A DNA stretch of 64,000 bases from Acorus gramineus (taxonomy: Eukaryota > Streptophyta > Magnoliopsida > Acorales > Acoraceae), in NCBI GenBank assembly GCA_030737835.1, contig JAUJYN010000025.1, forward strand, positions 1,922,001 to 1,986,000, written 5' to 3'. The number at the start of each line of letters is the position of its first letter. Positions within the stretch are counted from its first letter, which is position 1. Position numbers and translations under genes: made by a program. Positions 1 to 10,856 of this stretch are shown in pieces. The notes beneath the pieces are model-generated. The model ran no database searches and was not told the origin of the DNA. It worked only from the letters and a program-made list of their open reading frames with translations.

Positions 1-1422
1 GCATCAGGCAGCGTGGTCAGAGGTACTGTTCAGATCTCCCAGCTTCCTGCTTATGTACTATTTGATTCCGGAGCCACCCACTCGTTCGTGTCTCCCGCTT
101 TCGCGAGACGGACGGGTGTGGCGTCCGCTCCTCTAGATGCTGTATTAGAGGTATCATTGCCCGTGGGAGACCGGATTCTCCTCAGTTCAGTGTACCGGGG
201 ATGTGCGGTAGAGATCGCGGAGCACGAGTTCCCGGTAGAGCTGGTGGAGCTTGCGATGGCGGATTTTGATGCCATCCTGGGGATGGATTGGCTTGCAGCT
301 AGTCATGCCAGCATCGACTGTTTCGCCAAGTCGGTGTCGTTCCACCTTCCTGGTCGGAGGTCTTTCCAGTTCGTGGGCGATCGAGACGTAGCTCCTTTGG
401 GGTTCGTGTCGTCCATGCAGGCGTGGAGACTCCTTCAGGGTGGGTGCGAGGGCTTTCTGGCTTATATTGCTCTGGAGGATGCACCGCTGCGGGCAGATAT
501 CAGTCAGACTCCGGTCGTGGCAGAGTATCCCGAGGTTTTCCCCGATCTTTCGGGATTACCGCCGGATCGCGCGATCGAGTTTGAGATCAATCTGCTTCCG
601 GGGACCGAGCCGGTTTCGAGGGCTCCGTACCGGATGGCTCCCGCAGAGCTGAGAGTGCTGAAGGAGCAGTTAGAGGAGTTGCTGGAGAAGGGCTTCGCAC
701 GTCCGAGTGTGTCTCCGTGGGGAGCCCCTGTCCTGTTCGTCCGGAAGAAGGACGGTTCACTGCGGCTGTGTATTGATTACAGGCAGTTGAATAAGCGGAC
801 AGTGAAGAACAAGTACCCGTTGCCGCGGATCGACGATCTGTTTGACCAGCTCCAGGGAGCGTGCGTCTTTTCCAAGATCGATCTCCGCTCGGGGTACTAC
901 CAGTTGAAGATCCGGGAGTCAGACATCTCGAAGACGGCCTTTCGCACCCGGTATGGGCACTACGAGTTCAGAGTACTGCCATTCGGGTTGACGAACGCGC
1001 CGGCGGCCTTCATGGATCTGATGAACCGGGTATTTCGACCCTTCCTCGACTCCTTTGTGGTAGTATTCATCGATGATATATTGGTGTACTCGAGGAGTCT
1101 GGAGGAGCACGCTCACCATCTTCGCACAGTCTTGGAGACTTTGGCCAGACATCAGTTGTTCGCCAAGTTCAGCAAGTGCGAGTTCTGGTTGGAGCGGATG
1201 GCCTTTCTGGGCCATGTGATTTCCGGTGAGGGTATAGCTGTGGACCCGGAGAAGACGCTCGCCGTGTCGAATTGGCGTCGACCGTCGAACCCCACTGAGA
1301 TTCGGAGCTTCTTGGGCTTGGCGGGTTATTACAGGAGGTTTGTGGAGGGTTTCTCCAAGATAGCCGTTCCTCTTACCCGCCTCACTCGGAAAGATGTCCG
1401 GTTCGAGTGGTCCCCTTCTTGA
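1..1422 (+). pseudogene. Ty3/gypsy pol, N-terminal half: protease and reverse transcriptase
   Basis: The frame is open from base 1, so gag and the true start lie left of the window; no convincing ATG start is present. In order it shows a retropepsin-type aspartic protease (DSGATHSF at about nt 64-87, ILGMDWL at about 262-285), a linker, and a reverse transcriptase with [17 protein letters not shown] (about 744-795), [11 protein letters not shown] (about 870-903), [12 protein letters not shown] and the catalytic [12 protein letters not shown] (about 1057-1092, FIDD for the usual YVDD box). The protein would process Gag-Pol and copy the element RNA into DNA. It ends at TGA 1420-1422, after EWSPS. 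A related copy on the minus strand near 28090 has a Cys codon there (EWSPSCEESF), so this is a nonsense change. The same frame continues after the stop, so the two halves were one polyprotein. Family assignment is firm. Confidence 0.93.
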
Positions 1423-3399
1423 GAGAGCTTCCAGGAGCTGAAGCGTAGGCTCACCTCAGCGCCAGTTCTTACCCTTCCATCTGGGAGTGGTGGGTTCGCA
1501 GTATACACAGATGCATCGCAGTTGGGTGTGGGTTGCGTCCTGATGCAGCACGGTAAGGTGGTGGCTTACGCGTCTCGTCAGTTGAAGCCCCATGAGCAGA
1601 ACTACCCCACCCATGACCTCGAGTTGGCTGCGATCATATTTGCGCTGAAGATGTGGAGGCATTACCTCTATGGAGAGGAGTTCGAGCTCTTTACTGACCA
1701 TAAGAGCTTGACGTATCTGCAGTCTCAGCCGGAGCTCAACATGCGACAGAGGCGTTGGGTTGAGTTCCTTACAGACTATGACTGTGACATCGCTTACCAT
1801 CCGGGTAAGGCGAATGTCGTTGCAGATGCGCTCAGTAGGCAGCCCCTGGGCATGGCCGCCCACATGGCTGTCCGTCGTTGGAGGCTTCTGGAGGAGGCCG
1901 CTTGCTGGATCAGTGTTCGGGAGACTCCTGCGGGTGGCTTTTTGGCCAGGCTGGTGGTGCAGCCGGTTCTTCTCGACGAGATCCGCACGGCTCAGGCTCA
2001 GGACCCGCATTTTATAGTCCTTTCTGAGGGCGTCGCCCGGGGCGAGCGCCAGGACTACCAGATTCGTGCAGACGGGATCCTGAGATTCAGAGGCCGAGTG
2101 TGCATCCCCGACGACGCAGAGCTGAGGCGGAAGATTCTGGACGAGGCCCATCGCTCGAGGTACACCGTGCACCCTGGTGGCACGAAGATGTACAGAGGCC
2201 TTCGTCGCGGCTACTGGTGGCGCGGGATGAAGACGGATATCGCCCGTTTCGTTGCCCGGTGCCTAGTATGCCAGCAGGTGAAGTCGGAGCATCAGCGCCC
2301 TGCGGGGAAGCTGCAGTCCATTGAGATCCCTCAGTGGAAGTGGGAGCAGATCACCATGGACTTCGTCTCGGGTCTGCCGAGGTCACGTTCGGGTCGCGAT
2401 GCCATCTGGGTGATCGTCGACCGGCTGACGAAGTCTGCTCATTTCCTCCCCATCCGACTCACCGATTCTCTGGACACTCTGGCGCAGTTATTCGTCTCCG
2501 AGATTGTCCGACTCCATGGCACTCCAGTCAGCATCATTTCTGATCGAGACGCGCGTTTTACTTCGAGGTTCTGGCGTAGCCTCCAGCACGCCCTTGGTAC
2601 GAACCTCCATTTCAGTACCGCGTTTCATCCTCAGACGGACGGCCAGTCGGAGAGGACGATCCAGACCCTTGAGGACATGCTGCGGGCCTGTGTACTCGAT
2701 TTTGGGGGCAGTTGGGAGAGGCACCTTCCGTTGGTGGAGTTTGCCTACAACAACAGCTACCACTCGAGCATCCGGATGGCTCCCTACGAGGCACTTTATG
2801 GCCGCAGCTGCAGGTCCCCCCTGTGTTGGGATGAGGTCGGAGAGCGCCAGCTAGAGGGACCAGAGATCGTTCACCAGACCTCCGAGATGGTGAAGACGAT
2901 CCGCGAGCGTATCCGAGTCGCTCAGAGTCGTCAGAAGAGCTACGCCGACCGCCGTCGCCGTGAGCTCGCCTTCGAGGTCGGTGATCATGTGTTCTTGAAG
3001 GTGTCCCCGATGAAGGGCATCTTCCGATTCGGTGTGCGGGGCAAGCTGAGTCCGCGTTTCATTGGGCCATTCCTCATCCTCGAGCGAGTTGGGGAGGTGG
3101 CCTATCGCATAGCTCTGCCCCCACAGTTGGCTCAGGCCCATGACGTCTTCCACGTCTCGCAGCTGAGGCGATACGTCCACGATCCTGCTCACATCATCCC
3201 GTTCGAGCCGCTCGTCTTCGAGCCGGACTTGTCTTTCGTGGAGCAGCCGATTGAGATCATGGACCGCCGCGAGAAGAGGCTCCGCACCAAGACCGTCCAG
3301 CTGGTCAAGGTGCGATGGCAGCACCGTTCCGGTGCCGAGGCCACCTGGGAGCTCGAGGACGCCATGCGTGACGCGTATCCGCATCTTTTCCCTTCTTAG
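1423..3399 (+). pseudogene. Ty3/gypsy pol, C-terminal half: RNase H, integrase, chromodomain-like tail
   Basis: This continues the preceding frame after the TGA, with an open frame to TAG 3397-3399. It starts with the connection ESFQELKRRL, then RNase H (YTDASQLGVGCVLMQ from about 1502, LFTDHKSL near 1690). An HHCC integrase zinc finger follows (HRSRYTVHPGG to CLVCQQVK, about 2150-2282). The integrase core has the first Asp in TMDFVSG (about 2355), the second in ISDRDARF (about 2535) and Glu in QSERTIQ (about 2645). After the GKLSPRFIGPF segment the last 50 residues (PIEIMDRREK to ATWELEDAMR) resemble the terminal chromodomain of Tekay/Del-type chromoviruses. The tail could guide insertion to heterochromatin. 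Intact length and motifs suggest recent activity. Without translation past the upstream stop this half would not be made. Confidence 0.92.
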
Positions 3400-3434
3400 A
3401 TGTTCTTGTATTTATTTTGAGGACAAAATTTCCT

Positions 3435-3446
3435 AAGGGGGGAGAA
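3435..3446 (+). other. Polypurine tract of A element
   Basis: A purine run, AAGGGGGGAGAA, lies directly against the 3' LTR start TGTTATATATG and 36 nt after the pol stop. It is the expected primer site for plus-strand DNA synthesis. The same run sits before the LTRs at 17209, 51920 and 58283, and in reverse after 27728 and 39349. Confidence 0.9.
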
Positions 3447-3706
3447 TGTTATATATGTGTCACTTTTTGGCCTGTTGGTAACCATTGGAGCATTTTAGCA
3501 GTTTTTAAAATTTTTGCATTTTTCGATCGGAACCGCATAATTTTGGACTGTTAGCTATCGTCCTGAGAGGACTCCGATTGAAAATCTAACTGCATATTAT
3601 GTGTCCTGGTGCCATTTTAAGCCACTCATGAAAATTTCATCGAATTCCGGCAACGTTTCCGAAATTTCACAGTTCCGGGGCGTATCTGGGTTTTTAAGTC
3701 GCTCAC

Positions 3707-3713
3707 TATATAT
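3707..3713 (+). promoter_or_regulatory. TATA-like box of A LTR
   Basis: TATATAT lies in the context CTCACTATATATGTGGG, about 260 bp into the LTR. The same position in the reversed A LTR at 24733-27728 reads CACTATATAAAGGG, a near-perfect plant TATA box. It probably drives the retrotransposon transcript. The start site itself cannot be read from sequence. Confidence 0.55.
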
Positions 3714-4977
3714 GTGGGATCTAATTTTGAAATCACTATTCATCATCCCTACCACTTGATTCCCTCTCTCCTCTTTCTCATTTTTCTCCCTTTTGAGGCC
3801 CTTAGACCCCTCAAAACCAAAAACCCAAAACCTAAGAAGTGTAGATCGGGTCCCGATCTACACCCCGGTGTCTTCAAATCCCGATTCCGGCGATCCTAGC
3901 CTCCCCATCCTCCCTCCTTTCTCCTCTGTTTTGGGCCGTTTCGAAGGCCGCGATAGATCGGGGCGTAGGAGGGCCTTTGAGAAAGGTTTCGGTGCGCGGA
4001 GAGCACCCGGTCACCTCTTCCTCCCCCTTGGTAAGCTTTCTTTCCCTCTTTTTCATGCTTAGATGCTTGCTAGGGGGGGTTTTTGTGTTTGGGAGGTGGT
4101 CGGCGGCAGTGGGGGTCGTCGGAGGTGGTTGGGGGCGGTCGGAGGCCATTGGGTGGTGGTGGAGGTGCTCGGGCAGTGGGGTTCTGTTCCGGGCAGCAGG
4201 CAGCAGCGGCAGCAGCTCAGGCAGCGCGCAGGTGGCGCGCGCGGCGTGCGTGCTGGTCGTGCTGGGTGTGCTCGGTGCTGTGCGCGAGGTGCTGGTCGAG
4301 CAGCTGTGCGCGAGGAGCTGGTGGCGAGCTGTGCGTGCAGGGGCTGGTCGAGCGGCTGGTGCGGGGAGGTGTGCGAGCGGCGATGCGCGCGGAGTGCGTG
4401 CTAGGCGCGCTAGACGGGTTGGCGGTGCTGGGCGTGCGGGTGTGGGGGTGATGGCCGAGGGCAGTGCGTGTGGGAGGTCGTGCAGGGTGGCGCACGGGGC
4501 GCGGCGAGGCAGCGGCTGTGGTGTGCGCGGGGCGCGGCAGGCGGCTGTGGTGCGCGTGGGGCGCGGCGAGGTGGCGGAGGTGCGCGCGGGGTGCGTGTAG
4601 GGCGAGGCGCTGCGCGCGGGGGCGTGCGGGGTGCTCGCGGGCCGGCGCGAGGCGTGCGGGGCGCGCGCGGGCTGCTGCGGCTGGGCGCAGTGGACTCGCG
4701 GTGCCCCGGGTGGTGCGGCAGCATGTCCAGGCGGCGGGCAGGGGCCCGGCGGGGTGCGGGGTGTGGGCTGAGGCGCGGCGGTGCACCAGGGCGGTCGGGT
4801 GGCCGTGCGGGTGGTTGCCAGCCGTGCGGGTGGTTGTCGGAATGCTCGGGCTAGCGTGCGTACGGGTCGTATGCACGTTTGCCCGAGTGTTGGGTGTTTG
4901 GTTGTGGATTTGTGTATTTTAAGTCTTCTTGTTGTGATTGTGGATTTATACTCACCAGTTAATACCCTGTCTTGCAG

Positions 4978-5013
4978 ATCTTGACGGACGGTCGCGCGTC
5001 GACCCGATTTCCG
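4978..5013 (+). other. Putative 36-nt LTR leader exon, A copy 1
   Basis: It is preceded by CCTGTCTTGCAG and followed by GTGAGTGGGAC, both good splice consensus sequences. The exon begins ATCTTGACGGACGG. A matching upstream donor, CTTGGTAAGC, lies near 4030. The length is 36 nt in every A copy in the window. Confidence 0.5.
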
Positions 5014-5039
5014 GTGAGTGGGACAACCCTACCCAGTTT

Positions 5040-5078
5040 GGGAGGCGCTACATGCCTTTGAGCGTGTACCGTCCTCCC
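5040..5078 (+). other. Conserved hairpin downstream of the exon donor
   Basis: GGGAGG (5040-5045) pairs with CCTCCC (5073-5078), and an inner ACATGC pairs with GCGTGT. Other LTR copies keep the pairing with different bases, for example ATACGC/GCGTAT at 21491-21508. Confidence 0.5.
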
Positions 5079-6453
5079 CTGGGGCACATAGTTAGTATTA
5101 ACTGTTGTTTTGAAATCCATGTAAGCATGATGTGTGTGTGTGTGTAGAATGCATGCCGCCCTAGACTTGTATGTTAGGGACTTGCACCCTTAGGTTTTGT
5201 GCATGAGCCGTGCATCCTGTCACCCTGTTGTCATGCTAGGAAAGCCCTGACCTGTGCATGCGTCCTATTAGTTTGATTTATTTATTTAAATGCAAACTGC
5301 GCTATAGATTAGCATGCCTTGGGAATATAAGGGGGCCTTGCGGGGTTAACATTGAGACCCGGGTTAGGGTACTCCGTGTTCCTTGTTGGTTGTCGGATGT
5401 CCTACATCGGGACCTCAGGTTACCCTCCCAAGGTCTCTTTTCCCCTTTTATGTCTTATTTATTTCCCCGCATCCTGGTTATGCGCGCTGGTGGAATTCTG
5501 AGGAATTCAAGACATTAGAGTTGTAGAGATGTGCTGTCAGCGGATCCGAGTGGATCATATGCGATGGATAGGCTGTTGTGTTCCCTCCGTTGGATCCGTG
5601 TAGAGACTACCCCAGCGTTGGAAAGGTTGTCCCGTGCAGGGGCTTCCATCAGTAGGCGCCTCCTGATTTGGTAGAAGGACTGCGCCGAACGTGGGAGTGG
5701 CCAAACGACCTACGGAGTGGGGAGAGACTATCGGTGGACCGAGGGTGACCAACAGCCTAGTCAGTCCCAAGAGCCTAGGTCACCTGTTGAGAGGTGAGGG
5801 TGAGGGTATGGTGGGCCGGCGATGCGACGACCCACAGGATTATGTATGGATGATTATCAGCCCACTAAGTCCCAACATCCTTGGTCACCTATTGAGGGTG
5901 AGGGTATGGGGTTCGGCGATGTGACGAACCCCCGGGTTGTGTTGTTTATCCCGCTTTGGGACTATTGACTTGATTTAAATGTGGTTAATATGAACTGTAT
6001 GCATGGGTTGTGCTATTCACTGAGCATGTGGCTCACCCCTCCTCGCATATTATCTTTTTCAATGATCTCTGAGGGAGGAGCTTCCCGAGCGACTACACCA
6101 GTAGAGGAGTAGCGCCACGTCCCTCGAGTTTTGAGGCCATCAGCACCCTTCTCTTGTTGTATGTATATATCTCTGTGCTTGGGCACCTAGTTGGGATTAT
6201 GTATGGATTTTATTTGTGTATGTATGGACATGTTGGCTCCCACGGGACATATGATTATGTATCGAGTCTGTAGTATATTTTGATTACAAACTCAGGTTTT
6301 TTTTAGCTTCCGCATTTGGTGTATATATTATGTCAGCCCTGCTTTATCTGTGTTGTCATTTTAGTTGTTATGTGAGTATGTTATTGATTCCTGTTTACTG
6401 ATATCATATATACACTTGCCGTGTCATGGGGACGGCCGCCCTGGGGCGTGACA

Positions 6454-7725
6454 CCCGCACGCCCTGCGCCCCAACGCCTCACCCCGCGCGCACCCCGCGC
6501 GCACCACCGGCTCGCCCCACCGCGCGCGCACAGCACGCGCTGCGCCTCTACGCAGCGCTCCGCGCGCACGCCTCCGCACGGTGCCATGCGCGCAGCACCC
6601 GCACGCGGCCCCGTGCGCACGGTACGCACTGCGCCTCTGCGCAGCGCTCCGCCCGCACGCCCTCGCACGGCGCCCAGCGCGCAGCACCTGCACACCCTGC
6701 TCAACCCGAGCGTACGCCCACGCGCACGCCCTCGCGCACGCGCGCGTGCCCTGCCTGCATGCCCGATAGCGCCCTGCCCTGCGCCTGCCAACCTGCCTGC
6801 CCTGCCTGCCTGCGCTGCCAGCCTACCCGAGATACTTTACCACCTCCCCGACGGCCACCAATGGCCTCCAACCGCCACCAACCACCACCAACAGCCACCA
6901 ACAGCCACCGACAGCCAAAAACACCCTCCTAACATGCATCTAAACATGGAAAGGAAGGAAAGAAACCTCACCCAAGGAAGGAAAGGAAGGAAGGGAAGAT
7001 CGGTTGCTCTTCGCGCACCGAAACACCACCTCAAGGACCACCACCACCAAGATCTCTTTCAGCCCGCGAAATGGCTGAAATCAGAGGAGAAAAGAGGGCA
7101 TGAGAGGGGGTCACACTTGAGGGAAATCGAATCCGAGACCACCGGAAGATAGATCGGGACAAGACCTAACCTTTCTCTTCTTAGGGTTTTTGGTTTCCAC
7201 CTCAAGAACTAGGTCAAGATGTGGATTTAAAGAGAGGAGGAGAGAGAAATTTGGGTGGAGAAGATGATGAATAGTGGGGGGAGATATTTTTAGCTTCACT
7301 TATAAGTCACCCCTCACTTAGATTAGGTTAAACTAGGATTAGGGAGGATTAAGATTAGGTTTAAATGTGGTTTGACCCTAGTCAACCCAACCACACTAAA
7401 ATCCAAACCAATTTGACCAAGTCATGGGCCCCACCTTGACCAAGTCAAGTCTCCCAATGACTTCTCGCTCGGTCAAAACCCGGATACGCTTCGGAACTGT
7501 GAAATTCTAAAACGTTACCGGAATTCAATGAAATTTTTGTGAGTGGCTTGGAATGGCACCAGGACACATAATATGCAGTTAGATTTTCAATCGGAGTCCT
7601 CAAACTCAGGATGATAGCTAACAGTCCAAAATTTTAGCGGTTCCGATCGAAAAACGAAAAAAACTGAAAAACTACCAGAATGCTCCAATGGTTACCAGAA
7701 GGCTAAAAGTGACACATATATAACA
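6454..7725 (-). mobile_element. 5' part of a family A LTR, reversed
   Basis: Read on the minus strand it starts TGTTATATATGTGTCAC at 7725, then passes through the U3 region into the CpG-rich block, where it is cut by the forward element ending at 6453. The rest of this LTR must lie left of the window. It is the host site of the first element, and itself abuts reversed B LTR sequence at 7726. Confidence 0.85.
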
Positions 7726-8404
7726 TCCCCAGCCCCCCTCACACACCCTAACCCAACTACCTAGCATGCATGACTTCCCAACACCCCTAAAGCCATAAAA
7801 ATCAAAGAAAAGAAGGGGGAGAGCTCACCAAGGGAGGGGGGATGAAAGGGGGAGATTCGGGGGCCCTCGATGCACCCGCGACCACCTCAACCACCACCAC
7901 CACCACCACCACCTCCACAGCCTCTCCTCAACTTTCTTTGGCTGAAAAACAGGGGGGGAGAAGACATGAGAGGATGCTTGAGAGAAGAGAAACCACAACA
8001 ACAACAACACTTACACACAAACACACCTTCTTGCACTTCCTTCTTCACCTTCTCCTTCAATTGCTTCTTCCTCCTCCTTCTTCACACACAAAGAGGGGAA
8101 AAAGAGACCAAGAGAGGGAGAGAAAGAGAGATCCACGAAATGGGAGAGAGGGGGAGAGAGAGAGAGAGGGCAAAAATGTCTTTTTCAAGCCCAAATAGTG
8201 TCTAGGGGTGACTATAAGGGGTGGTGAGGTTAGGGTTAGGCTCACCCACACTCAACCACTCATTTTTGCTTTATTGGGAAGCGTGCGGAGAAGCACCACA
8301 CACTCAAAAATATCTCACCCACCGAAACCCAGTAACGGCCAAACCCGGATACGGTTCAGAACTGCATATTTTTCAAAACGTTACCGGAATTCGATGAAAT
8401 TTTT
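7726..8404 (-). mobile_element. Family B LTR fragment, reversed
   Basis: The stretch from TCCCCAGCCCCCCTC through the (CCA)n run (about 7890-7917) and the purine-rich segment at 8090-8170 matches, in reverse, the exon-1 side of B LTRs near 46860-47230 and the reversed B LTR at 33780-34510. It ends at the junction ATTTTTATG/GCCGTCCCC near 8404. Both ends of the LTR are missing. Confidence 0.72.
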
Positions 8405-8727
8405 ATGGCCGTCCCCGAGATGTGGCAGGTATATATAATATCAGCAGTCTATACAGGAGATCAATAATATACTCTAAACAACATCAAAAATGACAACACA
8501 GACAATAAGGTAGCTGACATAATATATACAAATAGCAGAAGCTCAAACGACTGAGTCTGTAATTCAAAGACATATTACAGACCCGATACATAATCAACTG
8601 TCCTGTGAGAGCCAATATATATACAATGACATCCAAATACAAGTATGTGCCCAAGCACGGATAACAATACATACAATCAAAAGGGGATGTTGATGGTCTC
8701 TCACTCGCAGAACGTGACGCTGCTCCA
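8405..8727 (-). mobile_element. 3' end fragment of a family A LTR, reversed
   Basis: It reads in reverse as the A 3' end (GGCTCTCACAGGACAG, then the TCAGCTACCTTATTGTC region, then CATCTCGGGGAC) but lacks the last roughly 20 bp including TGACA. It is joined at 8727 to a forward A LTR, giving an inverted pair. Confidence 0.72.
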
Positions 8728-10856
8728 GTTATATATGTGTCACTTTTAGCCTTCCGGGCACCTTTGGGACATTTCTGGCAGTTTTTCAACTTTTTCTTTT
8801 TTCGATCGGAACAACTAAAATTTTAGACTTTTAGCTATCATCATGAGCTTGAGAAATTCGATTGAAAATCTAACTGCACATTATGAGTCCTGGTGCCATT
8901 TCAAGCCACTCACGAAAATTTCATCGAATTCCGGTAACGTTTTAGAATTTGGCAGTTCCGAATCGTATCCGGGTTTTGACCAAGCGGAAAGTCATTGGGA
9001 GACTTGACCAAGTCAAAGATGACTTTGACCAAGTCAAGATTGACCATTGACTTGGTCAAATAATTTTGTTTGTTTGTGTGGTTGGGTTGACTCAAAGTCA
9101 AACCACCAAAGGTGTGTGTGTGTGTGTGTGTGTGTGAGTGTGTGAGTGTGTGTGTGTGAGTGGGCGCCCACTTCTTTTTCTTCCTCTCCTCTTCATCTCT
9201 CTCTCTCACACACAAATCCACCATTTCCTCTTCTCTTTATTTCCACCATTAGAGCTATGAGGAAGAGAAAAACAAGAAAGCTATAGAAGGGAAAAAGAAA
9301 GGTAGGGTTCCGATCTACCTTCCCATGGTTTTTGTTTTGGATTTCCCCTTTTCTCTACCTCCCTCTCATGGCTTCTCCTCCCCTGTTTTCAGCCATATTA
9401 GGGCTGAGGGTGGTCTTGGTGGTGGTGGTCTCGGTGGCGGTGGTTTGGTGCGCGAAGGGCACCCGAGTTTCCTCCCTTTCCTTTCTCTCCTTGTTGGTAA
9501 GTCCTTCTCCTCCCTATGCTTGTATAGATGCTTGTATAGGGTGTGTATTTGGGTATGCATGCTTGCATGGGTGTTAGGGGGGTGTGGGAGGGCTGAGGAG
9601 GGGGTGGAAGGGGCTCGGGCGCGCGTGCGGGGTCATCCGCGCACGTGCGCGCGAGTCTGCGCGTGCAGGCAGGCGCTGGCGCGCGCAGACGGGCGCGCTG
9701 GCTGGCGCGCGGGCGTTCGCGCAGACACGCGGGCGTGCGCGCGGAGTGCTGCACGGGGGCGCAGTGCGCGCGGTGCGCGCGGAGTGCTGCGCGGGGGCGC
9801 AGTGCGCGCGGGTACACCAGGGCTGGACGCGTGGTGCGCGCGGGTGTGCGCGAGAGTGCACGCGCGCGCGGTAGCGTGTCTGGGCGCGCAGGCAGGGGCG
9901 CAGCAGCGCGTCTCGGCGCGCGGGCAAGGGCACGGCCGTGCGCTCGGGGCGCAGGGGCGCGTGCGGGATTGCGCATTCGTGCGTGCGCGTGCAGGTGGCC
10001 GTCCGTATGGCTGCCCGTGGGTTCGGGAGGGTGTCGGGGCACTCGGACTCGTGTGCGTACGCGCGTGCTTGCATGCGTGCAGGCCCGTATGCATGCTTGT
10101 CCGAGTATTGGATATTTCTAGTGTATTTCTTATGTATTTGTGTAGTTTACTCACCATATTGAATGCACCTGTCTTGCAGATCTTGACGGACGGTCACGCA
10201 ACGACCTGGGATTCGGTGAGTGGGACAATCCAACCCAGTAGGGAGGCGTTCGATGCACGTAGGAGTGCATTGCCCTCCCCTGGGGCACCATAATTGCATA
10301 TTAACTAGAAATATTTGTAAACTATGCATGCATGATTAATATGATATATCCATTCCACCTTAGACTTTGTATGCTAGGGATACACACCCTTATATCATGT
10401 ATAGCGGCCTATGCATGTTTAGTCACCTTGTCACTTAATTGGAAAACCCCGTACTATGCATGTTATCATCTAGTTTAATTTAATTAAATCAAATGTGAGC
10501 ATATAGTTACAAGCATGCCTTAGAGAATATTATAACCTTGTTGTTATAATATATGTCTCCCCGCATCTTAGTTATGCGCCCTGGAGGAATTCTTGGGAAT
10601 TCATGACATTAGTAGAGTTACAAATCGGTGTCGACGGATCCAAGAGGATCGTATCCGTGTGAGTAGGCTGTCTTCTCCTTTTGGTTGGATCCGATGTAGG
10701 AACTCCCCAGCGTTGGCTGGCCTGACAGAGGGCTCCCGTCCGTAGGTACCTCCGATGCGTCGGACTGTACTGATAGTGGGAGTATACCAGGTGGAGGCTA
10801 CGAGGGTGGGAGAGGCTACCGGGTGGACCAGGGGTGGAGAGCGGTCTAGTATGCCC
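8728..10856 (+). mobile_element. Family A LTR, forward, truncated at its 3' end
   Basis: It starts GTTATATATGTGTCAC (first T changed or lost). It has a (TG)n tract at about 9113-9163, the exon-1 segment up to TTGTTGGTAAG near 9500, the CpG-rich block (about 9600-10020), the exon cassette (10180-10215), a hairpin (10241-10279) and the GGATCCGATGTAGG region. Homology stops near 10856, so R/U5 and the GTGACA end are missing. Confidence 0.82.
10180..10215 (+). other. Putative 36-nt LTR leader exon, A copy 2
   Basis: It is flanked by CCTGTCTTGCAG and GTGAGTGGGAC. Several bases differ from copy 1 but the length is unchanged. The hairpin downstream is GGGAGG/CCTCCC with inner ATGCAC/GTGCAT (10253-10258 and 10265-10270). 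Confidence 0.5.

Larger units (their letters stand above)
3447..6453 (+). mobile_element. 3' LTR, family A (3007 bp)
   Basis: This LTR begins TGTTATATATGTGTCAC directly after the polypurine tract and ends GGGGCGTGACA. It contains a TATA-like TATATAT (3707-3713), a candidate splice donor CTTGGTAAGC near 4030, an extremely CpG-rich stretch (about 4200-4800), the CAG-exon-GTGAGTGG cassette (4978-5013), a conserved hairpin (5040-5078), GAGGGTGAGGG repeats with a second hairpin class (5811-5835 and 5908-5932), and the conserved 3' end. With pol upstream it is the 3' LTR of the element that fills the left edge. The right target-site copy would be CCCGC (6454-6458); the left copy is outside the window. 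It lies inside another, reversed A LTR. Confidence 0.93.

Noticed and set aside
1420-1422. Programmed stop-codon readthrough between RT and RNase H
   Set aside because: Readthrough or frameshift in this class is normally at the gag-pol boundary, and a related copy has a Cys codon here.
3714-4062. Short frames after the TATA box as a leader-encoded protein
   Set aside because: Frames at the same place in other A LTR copies are not conserved in length or sequence; no evidence of coding.
9325-10293. Long open frames in the CpG-rich LTR parts (also 20427-21305, 31183-32298, 4217-4876, 37711-38394, 54373-55056 and others)
   Set aside because: They are open in several frames on both strands at once because GC-rich DNA has few stops. 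They give only Arg/Ala/Gly/Pro/His-rich low-complexity protein, and they recur wherever this LTR segment recurs.
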